Source: Comamonadaceae bacterium (GTDB lineage: Bacteria; Pseudomonadota; Gammaproteobacteria; Burkholderiales; Burkholderiaceae_C). Taken from it: a stretch of 36,172 nucleotides of DNA. The notes under the pieces are model-generated. The model did no database searches and was not told the DNA's origin. It saw only the letters and a list, made by a program, of their open reading frames with translations. The position numbers were made by a program, and so were the translations under genes. This document shows positions 24,415 to 32,620 of this stretch, in pieces. Within the stretch, counting starts at the first letter, position 1. Every line of letters starts with the position of its first letter. Location of the stretch: the NCBI GenBank assembly GCA_947461325.1, contig CANHLD010000002.1, forward strand, positions 1 through 36,172, given 5' to 3'.

Positions 24415-26595
24415 ATGAGTCAAGACAAACAACAATTCGCCAAACACAACATCACAGAATGGGAGAGGGCAGCTGCCAAGTCTGCCCCCGGCGGGGACTT
24501 GAACAAGTTGAACTGGGTCACACCCGACGGCATCACTGTCAAGCCTTTGTACACAGCCGAAGATATTGCGACATTGCCCCACACCAACACGCTGCCGGGT
24601 TTTGCTCCTTTTTTGCGTGGTCCGCAAGCCAGTATGTATGCGGTGCGCCCTTGGACTATCCGCCAGTACGCAGGTTTTTCAACAGCAGAAGAATCCAATG
24701 CGTTCTACCGAAAGGCCTTGGCTGCAGGTGGTCAAGGCGTGTCGGTGGCATTTGATTTGGCCACCCATCGTGGTTATGACTCCGACCATCCGCGCGTCAC
24801 CGGTGACGTAGGCAAAGCTGGTGTCGCTATCGACTCGGTCGAAGACATGAAAATTTTGTTTGACCAAATTCCGTTAGACAAAGTGTCTGTGTCAATGACC
24901 ATGAACGGTGCCGTGCTGCCCGTGCTCGCCGGTTATGTGGTGGCAGCCGAAGAGCAGGGTGTGTCGCAAGACCAATTGAGCGGCACTATACAAAATGACA
25001 TTCTCAAAGAATTCATGGTGCGCAACACCTACATTTACCCGCCTGAGCCGAGCATGCGCATCGTCGGCGACATCATTGCTTACACGGCCGGGCACATGCC
25101 CAAGTTCAACTCGATCAGCATCAGCGGCTATCACATGCAGGAAGCCGGTGCCAATCAGGCGTTGGAACTTGCTCTGACGCTGGCCGATGGTCAGGAGTAC
25201 GTGCGCACCGCCATGAAGCAAGGCCTTGATGTGGATGCATTTGCGCCGCGCCTTTCGTTCTTTTGGGCGATTGGCATGAATTTCTATCTGGAAGTTGCCA
25301 AGATGCGTGCGGCTCGCTTGTTGTGGTGTCGCATCATGCAAGAGGCAGGCGCAAAAAATCCGAAGAGCTTGATGTTGCGTACACACTGCCAAACCTCCGG
25401 CTGGTCGTTGACTGAGCAAGACCCGTACAACAACATAGTGCGCACAACCATCGAAGCCATGGCGGCGGTGTTCGGCGGTACACAAAGTCTGCACACAAAC
25501 AGTTTTGATGAAGCCATTGCACTGCCCACCGAGTTTTCCTCGCGCATTGCCCGCAACACACAACTCATCATTCAGGAAGAAACGCACATCACGAACGTGA
25601 TTGACCCCTGGGCTGGCAGTTACATGATGGAAAAACTCACCCAAGACATGGCTGACGAGGCGTGGAAAATCATCGAAGAAGTCAACGCCATGGGCGGCAT
25701 GACCAAAGCGGTGGGTTCGGGCTGGGCCAAGCTGAAAATTGAAGCGGCAGCTGCAGACAAACAAGCGCGTATCGATTCCGGGCAGGACGTGATCGTCGGT
25801 GTCAATAAATACAAACTCGCCACTGAAGATGCCGTGGAGGTTCGCGATATCGACAATGTCAAAGTGCGCGATTCGCAAATCGAACGACTGCACCGCATCA
25901 AGGCGGCACGCGACAATTCGGCCGTTGACAAAGCACTGAACGCATTGACGCAGGCGGCACAAGACGGCAGCGGCAACTTGCTTGACTTGTCTATCCAAGC
26001 CGTGCGTTTGCGCGCTACCGTGGGTGAGATCAGCGATGCGCTGGAGAAGGTTTTCGGCAGACACCGCGCAGACACGCAAAAAATCAGCGGCGTTTATGCC
26101 GCCGCTTACGACGCGGGTGAGCACGAAGGAGACACCATGGAATATTGGAACGCCTTGAAAGCCGATATTGCTGCGTTTGCGCAAAAGCAAGGCCGTCGCC
26201 CGCGCGTCATGATTTCCAAATTGGGTCAAGACGGACATGACCGTGGCGCCAAAGTCGTGGCCACCGCGTTCGCCGACCTGGGTTATGACGTGGATATCGG
26301 CCCGCTGTTTCAAACTCCTGAAGAATGCGCCAGACAGGCGATTGAAAACGATGTGCACGCAGTCGGCGTGTCCACGCTCGCTGCCGGTCACAAAACCCTG
26401 GTACCCGCCATCATTGCCGAATTGAAAAAACAAGGCGCTGACGAGATCATTGTTTTCGTCGGTGGCGTCATTCCCCGCCAGGACTACGATTTCCTCTACC
26501 AGGCCGGTGTGAAGGGCATTTACGGTCCCGGCACACCGATTCCTGTGAGCGCCAAGGATGTGCTGGACCAAATCAACAAGGCGTTGGCCGGCTAA
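24415..26595 (+). CDS. mcm: Methylmalonyl-CoA mutase (single large subunit)
   Basis: A 726-residue adenosylcobalamin enzyme that converts (R)-methylmalonyl-CoA to succinyl-CoA. The substrate barrel contains PWTIRQYAGFSTAEESNAFYR and SVSMTMNGAVLPVLA. The C-terminal B12 domain carries ISKLGQDGHDRGAKV, the DxHxxG motif with the lower-ligand His608. The length and fused B12 domain match the stand-alone or catalytic subunit (like E. coli Sbm), so no separate small subunit is needed. MeaB follows, then the propionyl-CoA carboxylase genes, making a coherent propionyl-CoA pathway. The 6-base gap to the decarboxylase suggests co-transcription. Ribosome site at the start is weak. Confidence 0.97.
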   Translation: MSQDKQQFAKHNITEWERAAAKSAPGGDLNKLNWVTPDGITVKPLYTAEDIATLPHTNTLPGFAPFLRGPQASMYAVRPWTIRQYAGFSTAEESNAFYRKALAAGGQGVSVAFDLATHRGYDSDHPRVTGDVGKAGVAIDSVEDMKILFDQIPLDKVSVSMTMNGAVLPVLAGYVVAAEEQGVSQDQLSGTIQNDILKEFMVRNTYIYPPEPSMRIVGDIIAYTAGHMPKFNSISISGYHMQEAGANQALELALTLADGQEYVRTAMKQGLDVDAFAPRLSFFWAIGMNFYLEVAKMRAARLLWCRIMQEAGAKNPKSLMLRTHCQTSGWSLTEQDPYNNIVRTTIEAMAAVFGGTQSLHTNSFDEAIALPTEFSSRIARNTQLIIQEETHITNVIDPWAGSYMMEKLTQDMADEAWKIIEEVNAMGGMTKAVGSGWAKLKIEAAAADKQARIDSGQDVIVGVNKYKLATEDAVEVRDIDNVKVRDSQIERLHRIKAARDNSAVDKALNALTQAAQDGSGNLLDLSIQAVRLRATVGEISDALEKVFGRHRADTQKISGVYAAAYDAGEHEGDTMEYWNALKADIAAFAQKQGRRPRVMISKLGQDGHDRGAKVVATAFADLGYDVDIGPLFQTPEECARQAIENDVHAVGVSTLAAGHKTLVPAIIAELKKQGADEIIVFVGGVIPRQDYDFLYQAGVKGIYGPGTPIPVSAKDVLDQINKALAG

Positions 26596-26616
26596 AGCCG
26601 ATCAGTTGTATTTCAC

Positions 26617-27624
26617 ATGGCAATGAACGTCAATGGATTGCTCGCAGATATTCTGGGCTCGGACAATCTGACACAGCGCCGCGCCATGGCCAAGGCCATC
26701 ACATTGCTTGAATCAACCAGGGCAGACCACCGCGAGCAGGCTGATGACTTGCTCACGCAACTTATTCCTCACGCAGGCAAGAGTCTGCGGATCGGACTTA
26801 GCGGCGTGCCCGGTGTAGGCAAAAGCACGCTGATTGAAGTGCTTGGCCTGTGGTTGATAGAACGTGGCCATAAAGTTGCTGTACTGGCAATTGATCCTTC
26901 GTCCAGCGTCTCCGGCGGTTCCATATTGGGTGACAAAACCCGCATGGAGCGTTTGTCTGTGCAACCTTCGGCTTTTATACGACCCAGCCCCAGCAGCGGC
27001 ACGCTCGGTGGTGTCGCTGAAAAAACCCGCGAATGCATGCTGGTGTGCGAGGCCGCCGGTTACGACATCGTCATTGTGGAAACAGTTGGTGTGGGTCAAA
27101 GCGAAACCGCGGTGGCTGGCATGACAGATATGTTTGTGCTAATGCAATTGCCCAACGCAGGTGATGATTTGCAGGCCATTAAAAAAGGCGTCATGGAGTT
27201 GGCTGATCTGATACTCATCAACAAAGCTGACATTGACCAAGATGCTGCAACCCGCGCGCAGTCTTTCATTCAAAGTGCATTGCACTTACTCGGTCACCAT
27301 TCTTCTGATGACGCACCTGTGTGGCAGGCCGCGGTCATGCGACTCAGTGCATTGAACGGCATCGGCTTGAATGAATTGTGGGACAAGGTTTTGCGTTTCA
27401 AGCAATTGCAAACTGACAGCGGGCAATGGACAGACCGCCGACAAGCCCAAGCCCTGACATGGATGAACGAGCGGATTCAGTCAGGTTTGAAAGAGGCATT
27501 CGCGCAGCACGCAGGTGTGGCTGCAGCGCTGTCACATATGCAACAGGATGTCATTGCTGGTCGTGTCGCCGCCTCTACAGCTGCACGCCGCCTTCTCGCG
27601 TTAGCATCCCGCCCTGAAGCTTAA
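26617..27624 (+). CDS. meaB: MeaB/ArgK-type GTPase, mutase chaperone
   Basis: A 335-residue G3E P-loop GTPase that loads and protects the B12 cofactor of methylmalonyl-CoA mutase. Walker A is GVPGVGKST (63-71). VLAIDPSSSVSGGSILGDKTRM and VIVETVGVGQSETAVAGMTD are the family switch regions, and NKADID is the guanine-specificity motif. It sits directly downstream of the mutase and follows it by 21 bases, as in many bacteria. Met1 and Met3 are both possible starts. Older annotations call it LAO/AO transport ATPase ArgK, which is misleading. Confidence 0.96.
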   Translation: MAMNVNGLLADILGSDNLTQRRAMAKAITLLESTRADHREQADDLLTQLIPHAGKSLRIGLSGVPGVGKSTLIEVLGLWLIERGHKVAVLAIDPSSSVSGGSILGDKTRMERLSVQPSAFIRPSPSSGTLGGVAEKTRECMLVCEAAGYDIVIVETVGVGQSETAVAGMTDMFVLMQLPNAGDDLQAIKKGVMELADLILINKADIDQDAATRAQSFIQSALHLLGHHSSDDAPVWQAAVMRLSALNGIGLNELWDKVLRFKQLQTDSGQWTDRRQAQALTWMNERIQSGLKEAFAQHAGVAAALSHMQQDVIAGRVAASTAARRLLALASRPEA

Positions 27625-27655
27625 AGCTGAAAAGAAAACCAAAGAGGATTTTGAT

Positions 27656-29188
27656 ATGCAGGAAATCATTCATCAACTGGAAGAAAAGCGCGCAGCCGCT
27701 CGCATGGGGGGCGGTGAAAAACGCATTGCCGCTCAGCACAGCAAAGGCAAGTTGACCGCGCGTGAACGCCTTGAGGTGTTGCTGGATGAAGGCACGTTTG
27801 AAGAATGGGACATGTTTGTCGAGCACCGTTGCACAGACTTTGGTATGCAAGACAGCAAGATCCCGGGCGATGGTGTTGTCACCGGTTACGGCATGATTAA
27901 TGGCCGCTTGGTGTTTGTGTACAGCCAGGATTTCACAGTGTATGGCGGCGCACTTTCCGAGAGCCATGCAGAAAAAATTTGCAAGATCATGGACCAGGCG
28001 ATGAAAGTCGGCGCGCCTGTCATCGGCTTGAACGATTCGGGCGGTGCGCGAATCCAAGAAGGCGTGGCTTCACTGGGTGGATATGCCGAAGTGTTTCAGC
28101 GCAACGTGATGGCCAGTGGCGTGGTGCCGCAAATCAGCATGATCATGGGGCCGTCTGCCGGTGGCGCGGTGTATTCGCCAGCGCTCACCGATTTCATCTT
28201 CATGGTCAAAGACAGTTCCTACATGTTTGTCACCGGTCCTGATGTGGTGAAAACTGTCACGCACGAAGAAGTGAGTGCGGAAGAACTCGGCGGCGCTGTG
28301 ACCCACACTACCAAAAGCGGTGTCGCTGATCTGGCGTTCAACAACGATGTAGAAGCCTTGTTGATGCTGCGTCGTTTGTACAACTACCTGCCTTTGAACA
28401 ACCGAGAAAAACCACCGGTGCGGCCCAGCGGCGACCCGACCGAGCGCATGGACCTGAGTTTGGACACGCTGGTGCCGGACAACCCGAACATGCCTTACGA
28501 CATGAAAGAGTTGATTCTCAAAACCGTAGATGACGGTGACTTCTTCGAGCTGCAACCCGAGTACGCGAAAAACATACTCATCGGTTTTGCGCGTATGGCC
28601 GGACAAACCGTGGGCATCGTCGCCAACCAACCGCTGGTGCTGGCAGGTTGTTTGGATATCAAGAGCTCGATCAAAGCAGGGCGGTTTGTGCGTTTTTGCG
28701 ATGCGTTCAATATTCCAGTCATCACGTTTGTTGATGTGCCAGGTTTCATGCCGGGTACCTCACAGGAGTTCGGCGGCATCATCAAACACGGCGCCAAGTT
28801 GCTTTACGCCTATGCCGAATGCACGGTGCCGAAAATCACCGTCATCACGCGCAAGGCTTATGGCGGTGCGTATGACGTGATGGCCTCCAAGCATTTGCGC
28901 GGTGATGTGAACTTTGCCTGGCCACACGCCGAGATTGCAGTCATGGGTGCCAAAGGCGCGGTGGAAATCATCTTCCGCGAAGACAAGGGGGATCCGGAAA
29001 AACTCGCTGCCAAAGAAGCCGAATACAAAGCCCGCTTTGCCAATCCTTTTGTCGCCGGTGCACGTGGTTTCATTGACGACGTCATATTGCCTAGCGAAAC
29101 ACGCAAACGTATTTGCCGCTCGCTGGTGATGCTGAAAGATAAAAAAGTAGAGAACCCGTGGCGCAAGCACGGCAATATTCCGCTTTGA
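27656..29188 (+). CDS. pccB: Propionyl-CoA carboxylase beta subunit (carboxyltransferase)
   Basis: A 510-residue carboxyltransferase subunit that moves CO2 from carboxybiotin to propionyl-CoA. It has two crotonase-like halves with typical blocks GLNDSGGARIQEGVASLGGYAEVF, MGPSAGGAVYSPALTDFIFMV, and in the second half FVDVPGFMPGTSQEFGGIIKHGAKLLYAYAE-like sequence with oxyanion-hole glycines. AGAGGA precedes the ATG by seven bases. The neighbours (mutase, MeaB, biotin-carboxylase subunit) support propionyl-CoA rather than acetyl-CoA as substrate, though this class can take both. Confidence 0.95.
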   Translation: MQEIIHQLEEKRAAARMGGGEKRIAAQHSKGKLTARERLEVLLDEGTFEEWDMFVEHRCTDFGMQDSKIPGDGVVTGYGMINGRLVFVYSQDFTVYGGALSESHAEKICKIMDQAMKVGAPVIGLNDSGGARIQEGVASLGGYAEVFQRNVMASGVVPQISMIMGPSAGGAVYSPALTDFIFMVKDSSYMFVTGPDVVKTVTHEEVSAEELGGAVTHTTKSGVADLAFNNDVEALLMLRRLYNYLPLNNREKPPVRPSGDPTERMDLSLDTLVPDNPNMPYDMKELILKTVDDGDFFELQPEYAKNILIGFARMAGQTVGIVANQPLVLAGCLDIKSSIKAGRFVRFCDAFNIPVITFVDVPGFMPGTSQEFGGIIKHGAKLLYAYAECTVPKITVITRKAYGGAYDVMASKHLRGDVNFAWPHAEIAVMGAKGAVEIIFREDKGDPEKLAAKEAEYKARFANPFVAGARGFIDDVILPSETRKRICRSLVMLKDKKVENPWRKHGNIPL

Positions 29189-29208
29189 TCAAGGCGCTGG
29201 AGAAAAAT

Positions 29209-29244
29209 ATGTTTAAAAAAATTCTGATCGCAAATAGGGGTGAC
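29209..29244 (+). pseudogene. Diverged 12-codon copy of the start of the carboxylase alpha gene
   Basis: A ribosome site (GGAG) and ATG at 29209 are followed by codons for MFKKILIANRGD, almost the same as the true start MFNKILIANRGE at 29330. Differences are mostly at third codon positions, with two amino acid changes, so it is not a fresh duplication. The frame then runs through hairpins and stops with TAA at 29335-29337, overlapping the real start. It may be a relic of another biotin-carboxylase gene, or a short leader peptide (42 residues) coupled to pccA. Confidence 0.7.
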
Positions 29245-29246
29245 CA

Positions 29247-29298
29247 GCCGCGAAGCGGCGCAGCAGCGCAGCTAAATTGCATGGTGCGCGTAGCGCAC
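29247..29298. repeat. Cluster of short hairpins between the gene-start copy and pccA
   Basis: GCCGC GAA GCGGC (29247-29259) and GTGCGC GTA GCGCAC (29284-29298) are perfect hairpins with three-base loops closed by C-G; GCGC AGCA GCGC (29258-29269) lies between. The loops have the form C(GNA)G, known to give unusually stable small hairpins. The same kind of hairpin lies at 12051-12069. No T run follows, so these are not terminators. Confidence 0.65.
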
Positions 29299-29329
29299 GC
29301 AGGCGATTTCAGCTCGATGGAGATGACCC

Positions 29330-31375
29330 ATGTTTAACAAAATACTGATTGCCAATCGAGGTGAAATCGCCTGCCGCGTCATCGCCACTGCGCGACGCAT
29401 GGGCATTGCCACGGTAGCCGTTTATTCCGAAGCAGATCGCAACGCGCGCTTTGTGGCGCTGGCTGATGAAGCGGTTCATATCGGTCCGGCGGCCAGCCGC
29501 GAAAGTTATCTGGTGGCAGACAAAATCATTGCAGCAGCCAAACAAACCGGTGCACAGGCCATTCACCCAGGCTATGGTTTTTTGAGTGAGAACGAAGATT
29601 TCGCCAAACGCTGCGAAGCGCAAGGCATCATCTTCATCGGCCCCAAGCACGAAGCCATCGCAGCCATGGGCGACAAAATCGCTTCCAAAAAATTGGCTGC
29701 ACTCGCCAAGGTCAACACCATTCCCGGCGTGAACGAAGCCATAGAAACGCCTGAGAAAGCTGTTGAGATAGCCAAGAGCATCGGCTATCCAGTGATGATC
29801 AAAGCGTCTGCCGGCGGCGGCGGCAAAGGTTTGCGCGTGGCCTACAACGACAAAGAAGCGCACGAAGGCTTCGCCTCCTGCCGCAACGAAGCACGTAACA
29901 GTTTTGGTGACGACCGTGTCTTCATTGAGAAGTTCGTTGAAGAACCGCGGCACATTGAAATTCAGTTGCTCGGTGACGCACACGGCAACGTGGTGTTTTT
30001 GAACGAACGCGAATGTTCCATACAGCGTCGTCACCAGAAAGTGATTGAAGAAGCACCGTCGCCATTCATCAGCGAAGAAACACGCGCGGCTATGGGTGCC
30101 CAAGCCGTGGCATTGGCCAAGGCCGTGAAATACCAAAGTGCGGGTACCGTGGAGTTTGTGGTCGGCAAAGACCAGAGTTTTTATTTCCTTGAGATGAACA
30201 CCCGCTTGCAGGTCGAGCACCCGGTCACCGAATGCATCACGGGTCTGGACTTGGTGGAATGGATGATCCGTGTCGCTGCCGGGGAAAAACTGCCGTTCGC
30301 GCAAGCCGACATTCAGCGCAACGGTTGGTCGATTGAGTGCCGCATCAACGCCGAAGACCCGTTCCGCAATTTCCTGCCGTCCACCGGTCGCTTGATCCGT
30401 TTTCAGCCGCCTGAGCAAACCATGGTTCAAGCTGATACAACCAAGCTCATGGGTGTGCGTGTCGACACCGGCGTGCAAGAGGGCGGCGAAATCTCCATGC
30501 ACTACGATTCCATGATCGCCAAGTTGATCGTGCATGGACGCGACCGCAACGACGCAATTCAAAAAATGCGTGAAGCATTGAATGGATTTGTGATTCGCGG
30601 CATCAGCTCCAACATTCCGTTTCAGGCGGCGCTGTTAGCTCACCCTGATTTTGTCAGCGGAAATTTCAACACCGGTTTTATCGCCGAACATTTCGGCAAA
30701 GGTTTTCATGCTGAAGACGTGCCTCATGCCGACCACGACTTTTTGGTCGCACTGGCGGCTTTTGTGCGCCGCAAATCGCGCGAACGTGCAGCTTCGCTTA
30801 GCGGTCAGTTGCCGGGTTATGACGTCAAAGTGGGACAGAAGTACGCTGTCATCACTTTGGATGCCAAAGGTGAACATGCTTTCACTGAAGTTGAAGTTGA
30901 CGATGCCGGTGGAAGAGGAACTGCGGTCATCAAGGTCAATGACAAAAACTATGCGATTCACAGCACTTCACGATTGAACGACATCGCCATCGAAGGTACT
31001 GTGAATGGCCAGCCTTTCACAGCGCAGGTTGAGCGTGGTTCAGCCAAAAACCCATTGGTGTTACAGATTCAGCACCACGGACGCCGCATTGATGCGCTGG
31101 TGGTATCGCCGCGCATGGCCGAGTTGTACCGTCAGATGCCGTTCAAAGCGCCGCCCGACCTCAGCCGTTTTGTGTTGTCACCTATGCCCGGTTTGCTGGT
31201 CGATGTGGCCGTCACCGTCGGTCAAAAAGTGCAAGCCGGTGAGCGCGTGGCCGTCATCGAAGCCATGAAAATGGAAAACGTGTTGTTTGCCGCGCAAGAT
31301 GGCGTGGTCAAAAGCGTGATGGCCGCCAAAGGCGAATCGTTAACGGTGGATCAGGTGATCGTGGAGTTCGCATGA
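29330..31375 (+). CDS. pccA: Propionyl-CoA/acyl-CoA carboxylase alpha subunit (biotin carboxylase plus BCCP)
   Basis: A 681-residue protein. Residues 1-450 are biotin carboxylase: MFNKILIANRGEIACRV, IHPGYGFLSEN, the ATP-grasp KASAGGGGKGLRVA and EMNTRLQVEHPVTE. A linker domain follows, and the C-terminus is a biotin-carrier domain with EAMKMEN, placing the biotinylated lysine at 647. The length fits the acyl-CoA carboxylase alpha subunit (PCC or MCC type), and the neighbours favour PCC. GGAGA lies about seven bases before the ATG. A diverged copy of its first codons lies upstream. Its stop overlaps the next gene by four bases (ATGA). Confidence 0.96.
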   Translation: MFNKILIANRGEIACRVIATARRMGIATVAVYSEADRNARFVALADEAVHIGPAASRESYLVADKIIAAAKQTGAQAIHPGYGFLSENEDFAKRCEAQGIIFIGPKHEAIAAMGDKIASKKLAALAKVNTIPGVNEAIETPEKAVEIAKSIGYPVMIKASAGGGGKGLRVAYNDKEAHEGFASCRNEARNSFGDDRVFIEKFVEEPRHIEIQLLGDAHGNVVFLNERECSIQRRHQKVIEEAPSPFISEETRAAMGAQAVALAKAVKYQSAGTVEFVVGKDQSFYFLEMNTRLQVEHPVTECITGLDLVEWMIRVAAGEKLPFAQADIQRNGWSIECRINAEDPFRNFLPSTGRLIRFQPPEQTMVQADTTKLMGVRVDTGVQEGGEISMHYDSMIAKLIVHGRDRNDAIQKMREALNGFVIRGISSNIPFQAALLAHPDFVSGNFNTGFIAEHFGKGFHAEDVPHADHDFLVALAAFVRRKSRERAASLSGQLPGYDVKVGQKYAVITLDAKGEHAFTEVEVDDAGGRGTAVIKVNDKNYAIHSTSRLNDIAIEGTVNGQPFTAQVERGSAKNPLVLQIQHHGRRIDALVVSPRMAELYRQMPFKAPPDLSRFVLSPMPGLLVDVAVTVGQKVQAGERVAVIEAMKMENVLFAAQDGVVKSVMAAKGESLTVDQVIVEFA

Positions 31376-31854
31376 GCAGACCGTTCAAGGTGCTGGGCAT
31401 ACAGCAAATTGCGATTGGTGCCACAGATAAAAAGGCTTTGCAAAAACTTTGGGTCGATTTATTCGGCTTGCAAATCACCGGTCAATTTACTTCTGAGCGT
31501 GAAAACGTGGACGAAGACATATGCGCCATCGGCAGTGGTCCTTTCAAGGTTGAAGTCGATTTGATGCAACCGCTAGACATGGACAAAAAACCGGCGGTGC
31601 ACACCACGCCTTTGAACCATATCGGCTTGTGGATAGACAAACTGCCCGAGGCGGTGGAGTGGCTGACTGCACAAGGTTTGCGTTTCGCGCCCGGCGGCAT
31701 ACGCACAGGTGCCGCCGGTTTTGATATTTGCTTTGTGCATCCCAAGGGCAACGAAGAATTTCCGCTCAGCGGCGAAGGTGTTTTGATTGAACTGGTGCAA
31801 GCGCCGCCAGAAGTGGTCAATGCGTTTGAGGCGTTGGCAGCGAACGCTCATTAA
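31372..31854 (+). CDS. VOC family protein, methylmalonyl-CoA epimerase-like
   Basis: A 160-residue two-motif VOC protein at the place where methylmalonyl-CoA epimerase is expected, coupled to pccA by an ATGA overlap. LNHIGLWID gives the central His (H83) and GVLIELVQ gives the late Glu (E140). However, the first metal-ligand position, normally His in LDHIGIAV-like sequence, reads IQQIAIG, so Gln12 replaces His. Residue 61 (Glu) falls near the usual Gln ligand. It may be an epimerase with changed metal chemistry or a related VOC enzyme. Epimerisation from (S)- to (R)-methylmalonyl-CoA is the role suggested by context. Confidence 0.8.
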   Translation: MSRPFKVLGIQQIAIGATDKKALQKLWVDLFGLQITGQFTSERENVDEDICAIGSGPFKVEVDLMQPLDMDKKPAVHTTPLNHIGLWIDKLPEAVEWLTAQGLRFAPGGIRTGAAGFDICFVHPKGNEEFPLSGEGVLIELVQAPPEVVNAFEALAANAH

Positions 31855-32021
31855 GCGGACCCTTGAGAATATGGTGAAAACAAGCATCGAATGAACGGTG
31901 CAACTTAACCGCCTCGGATATTGGTGCCTTGTTTTTTACGGCAGGCAAGTCCATCACATTTTTTAACCTGGTGTTTGTTCACACAGTTAGCGGTCTTATG
32001 ACGTGTCCGTGCTTGAAGGCA

Positions 32022-32615
32022 TCAGTCTTCTGCGTTGCCCGTTTGCACCTTGGCCCTCGCCAGTGCGGCCTGTACCCGGCTTTGTTTGTGCATCTCGGGC
32101 AGACTGGAAGCAGCGACGACAGGCACAGACAAACGCGCTTGTCGAGACGCATACCTTAGCCGAGCTTGCTCGGCAGCTGATGCAGACCAGGCATCCCAGC
32201 CGCTGGCCTCGCCGCTGACGTTTTCCAGCAGCATGCAATCAACCGGACAAACCGGCAGGCAGAGTTCACAGCCTGTGCACTCTGTCTCGATGACGGTGTG
32301 CATGCGTTTGTGCGTGCCAATGATGGCGTCCACCGGGCAGGCATCGATACACAAGGTGCAACCTATGCACCAGTTCTCATCTATCCAAACCACGCTGCGC
32401 GGTGTTTCGATGCCGTTTGTTGGATTAAGTGGCGCGTAGGTTTGTCCTGTTACCGCAGCTAAACGATGTATGCCTTCATCGCCGCCGGGCGGACATTGGT
32501 TGATGGCCGCTTCACCGCTGGCGATGGCATCTGCATAAGCCGCGCAATCGGGGTAGCCGCAACGCGTGCATTGCGTCTGCGGCAACGCCTCCAGAATACG
32601 TTCAGCCAAATTCAC
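32022..32615 (-). CDS. RnfB/RsxB-like ferredoxin
   Basis: A 197-residue iron-sulfur protein. Residues 1-45 form the RnfB-type domain with C16, C19, C24 and C41 (QCTRCGYPDC and QCPPGG). Two 4Fe-4S clusters of ferredoxin type follow (C83, C86, C89, C93 and C113, C116, C119, C123). It lacks the N-terminal membrane helix of classical RnfB and stands alone without other rnf genes, as is common in Burkholderiales. It probably carries electrons in the cytoplasm; the partner is unknown. It starts with GTG, six bases after the PHB depolymerase stop, with no strong ribosome site. Confidence 0.88.
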   Translation of the reverse strand: MNLAERILEALPQTQCTRCGYPDCAAYADAIASGEAAINQCPPGGDEGIHRLAAVTGQTYAPLNPTNGIETPRSVVWIDENWCIGCTLCIDACPVDAIIGTHKRMHTVIETECTGCELCLPVCPVDCMLLENVSGEASGWDAWSASAAEQARLRYASRQARLSVPVVAASSLPEMHKQSRVQAALARAKVQTGNAED

Positions 32616-32620
32616 CGCAT

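Noticed and set aside
24892..26571. 559-residue open frame on the minus strand opposite methylmalonyl-CoA mutase
   Set aside because: It is a shadow of a highly conserved, GC-rich gene on the other strand; the peptide is Cys/His/Arg-rich with no family pattern.
29309..30562. 417-residue minus-strand open frame opposite the carboxylase alpha gene
   Set aside because: Antisense to a conserved biotin carboxylase; no ribosome site or recognisable protein features.
31855..32021. Terminator or small RNA in the convergent gap after the epimerase-like gene
   Set aside because: T-rich patches occur, but I found only a 5-bp stem (TGCCT/AGGCA) with a long loop, which is not enough.
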